Positions 23,810 to 24,287 of a DNA stretch of 24,287 nt are shown one piece after another. Source of the DNA: CAZHZT01 sp964537285. Its GTDB lineage: Bacteria > Bacteroidota > Bacteroidia > Chitinophagales > Saprospiraceae. The position numbers and the translations under genes are program-made. How positions within the stretch are numbered: position 1 is the first letter of the stretch; each line of letters starts with the position of its first letter. The notes under the pieces are model-generated. The model did not search any database and was not told the DNA's origin. It worked only from the letters and a program-made list of their open reading frames with translations. Location of the stretch: NCBI GenBank assembly GCA_964537285.1, contig CAZHZT010000082.1, forward strand, positions 1 to 24,287, given 5' to 3'.

Positions 23810-23831
23810 TTACGCAGATGACGCTGATGGG
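23805..23831 (+). repeat. Three 9-nt tandem units GCWGATKAC at the ATP-grasp stop codon
   Basis: GCTGATTAC, GCAGATGAC and GCTGATGGG follow one another and include the TGA stop (23807-23809) of the ATP-grasp gene. Similar GATTACGCAGAT strings are, from memory, frequent between genes in Bacteroidota. Three imperfect units are few, so this is a weak repeat call. Confidence 0.5.
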
Positions 23832-24252
23832 GTGGAGCTGCGCTCCACGGGAGAATGTTTTTTTGGAGCTGCGCTCCAAGTGTAAAAACAATGTCGGTCG
23901 TAGGTTCTGAGATGACCGTGGAACCAGTAGATATTTGGCTCTAGATGATTCCATTTGGTCGGAGTTAATTTAGAAAGCCTCTAAAGCAGGCCGTTAGGCT
24001 TGCCTGATCGTAGCCCTGGGTCCTCCCAGGGTTGTAAGATATTGGAATCAACTTCCGCGTAGCGGAAGCACATCATAAGCTATAGCTCTTGTGTTTTGGG
24101 CTACTGCTCAATGTCGTTAGCTTAAGCTTTTTCTTTGCCTGGCGCTTTAGCGCCAGGTGTAATGTTAAGATTTACCTGGGCTTTAGCCCATTAATAGCAA
24201 AAGGGCTAAAGCCCAGCCTGACAATTATTTCCCCCGGCACTGAAGTGCCGGG
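23832..24252. repeat. Cluster of short REP-like palindromes, non-coding
   Basis: The last 478 bp hold no credible gene but at least seven hairpins. GTGGAGC-tgc-GCTCCAC lies at 23832-23848 and TTGGAGC-tgc-GCTCCAA at 23863-23879. CCCTGGG/CCCAGGG is at 24014-24031 and CTTCCGC-gta-GCGGAAG at 24052-24068. A 9-bp stem is at 24138-24157 and a 14-bp stem CTGGGCTTTAGCCC at 24176-24216 with a 13-nt loop. The last is a 9-bp stem CCCGGCACT-ga-AGTGCCGGG at 24233-24252. The first two are near-copies. AGCTATAGCT (24078-24087) and AGCTTAAGCT (24119-24128) are further palindromes. The pattern resembles REP elements mobilised by RAYT transposases, but no such gene is in view. Confidence 0.75.
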
Positions 24253-24287
24253 CTATAATGAGCTTAAGTTGACGATATTGAGGCTAC

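Noticed and set aside
23703..23954. 83-residue minus-strand reading frame at the right end
   Set aside because: It is largely antisense to the ATP-grasp gene and then crosses the palindrome cluster; composition is not protein-like.
23810..24287. CRISPR array
   Set aside because: The palindromes differ in sequence and spacing and there is no constant repeat with regular spacers.

Overview
The window looks like chromosome of a Bacteroidota bacterium, most probably near Saprospiraceae/Lewinella/Haliscomenobacter (inference). Supporting signs are a protein with a type IX secretion sorting tail, DUF4271 next to a Bacteroidota-type hemD, a DUF1573 secreted protein, signal peptides with Gln directly after the cleavage site, very few Shine-Dalgarno sites, and A/T-rich leaders. 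No tRNA, rRNA, CRISPR array, transposase or phage gene was seen.

Layout. 1-1.3 kb: sensor histidine kinase (-). 1.6-3.2 kb: DUF1573 secreted protein and thiL (+). 3.2-7.5 kb: a minus-strand run, read from right to left: T9SS-sorted secreted protein, DUF4271 membrane protein, hemD, CoA-type NUDIX hydrolase, DUF2007 membrane protein. 7.9-8.7 kb: aspartyl/asparaginyl beta-hydroxylase-like protein (+). 9-13.9 kb: two fatty acyl-AMP ligases, the second flanked by two carrier domains, then a MarR regulator (+). 14-15.6 kb: nadB (-). 15.75-19.6 kb: glycosyltransferase, cysS, and an M28-family lipoprotein resembling glutaminyl cyclase (+). 19.7-21.2 kb: ALDH8-type aldehyde dehydrogenase (+). 21.5-23.8 kb: a stand-alone OvoA-type sulfoxide synthase, coupled to a glutathione-synthetase-like ATP-grasp ligase (+). 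23.8-24.3 kb: non-coding cluster of short palindromes.

Two gene systems stand out. First, the OvoA-like enzyme has no methyltransferase domain and is followed after 2 nt by an ATP-grasp ligase. This suggests a thiol-histidine or peptide pathway different from canonical ovothiol synthesis (inference). Second, a FAAL / ACP-FAAL-ACP pair with a MarR gene has no polyketide or peptide synthetase beside it, so the destination of the activated acyl chain is unknown.

The most unusual non-coding feature is that nearly every intergenic gap above about 75 bp holds a long, near-perfect inverted repeat. Stems reach 47 bp with 1-18 nt loops, and most stem sequences are unique. They lie in tandem, convergent and also divergent gaps, so simple termination does not explain all of them. 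Two of them share rRNA-boxA-like ends around different but self-complementary cores. Two others are copies of a triple-hairpin element whose central loop is inverted between copies.
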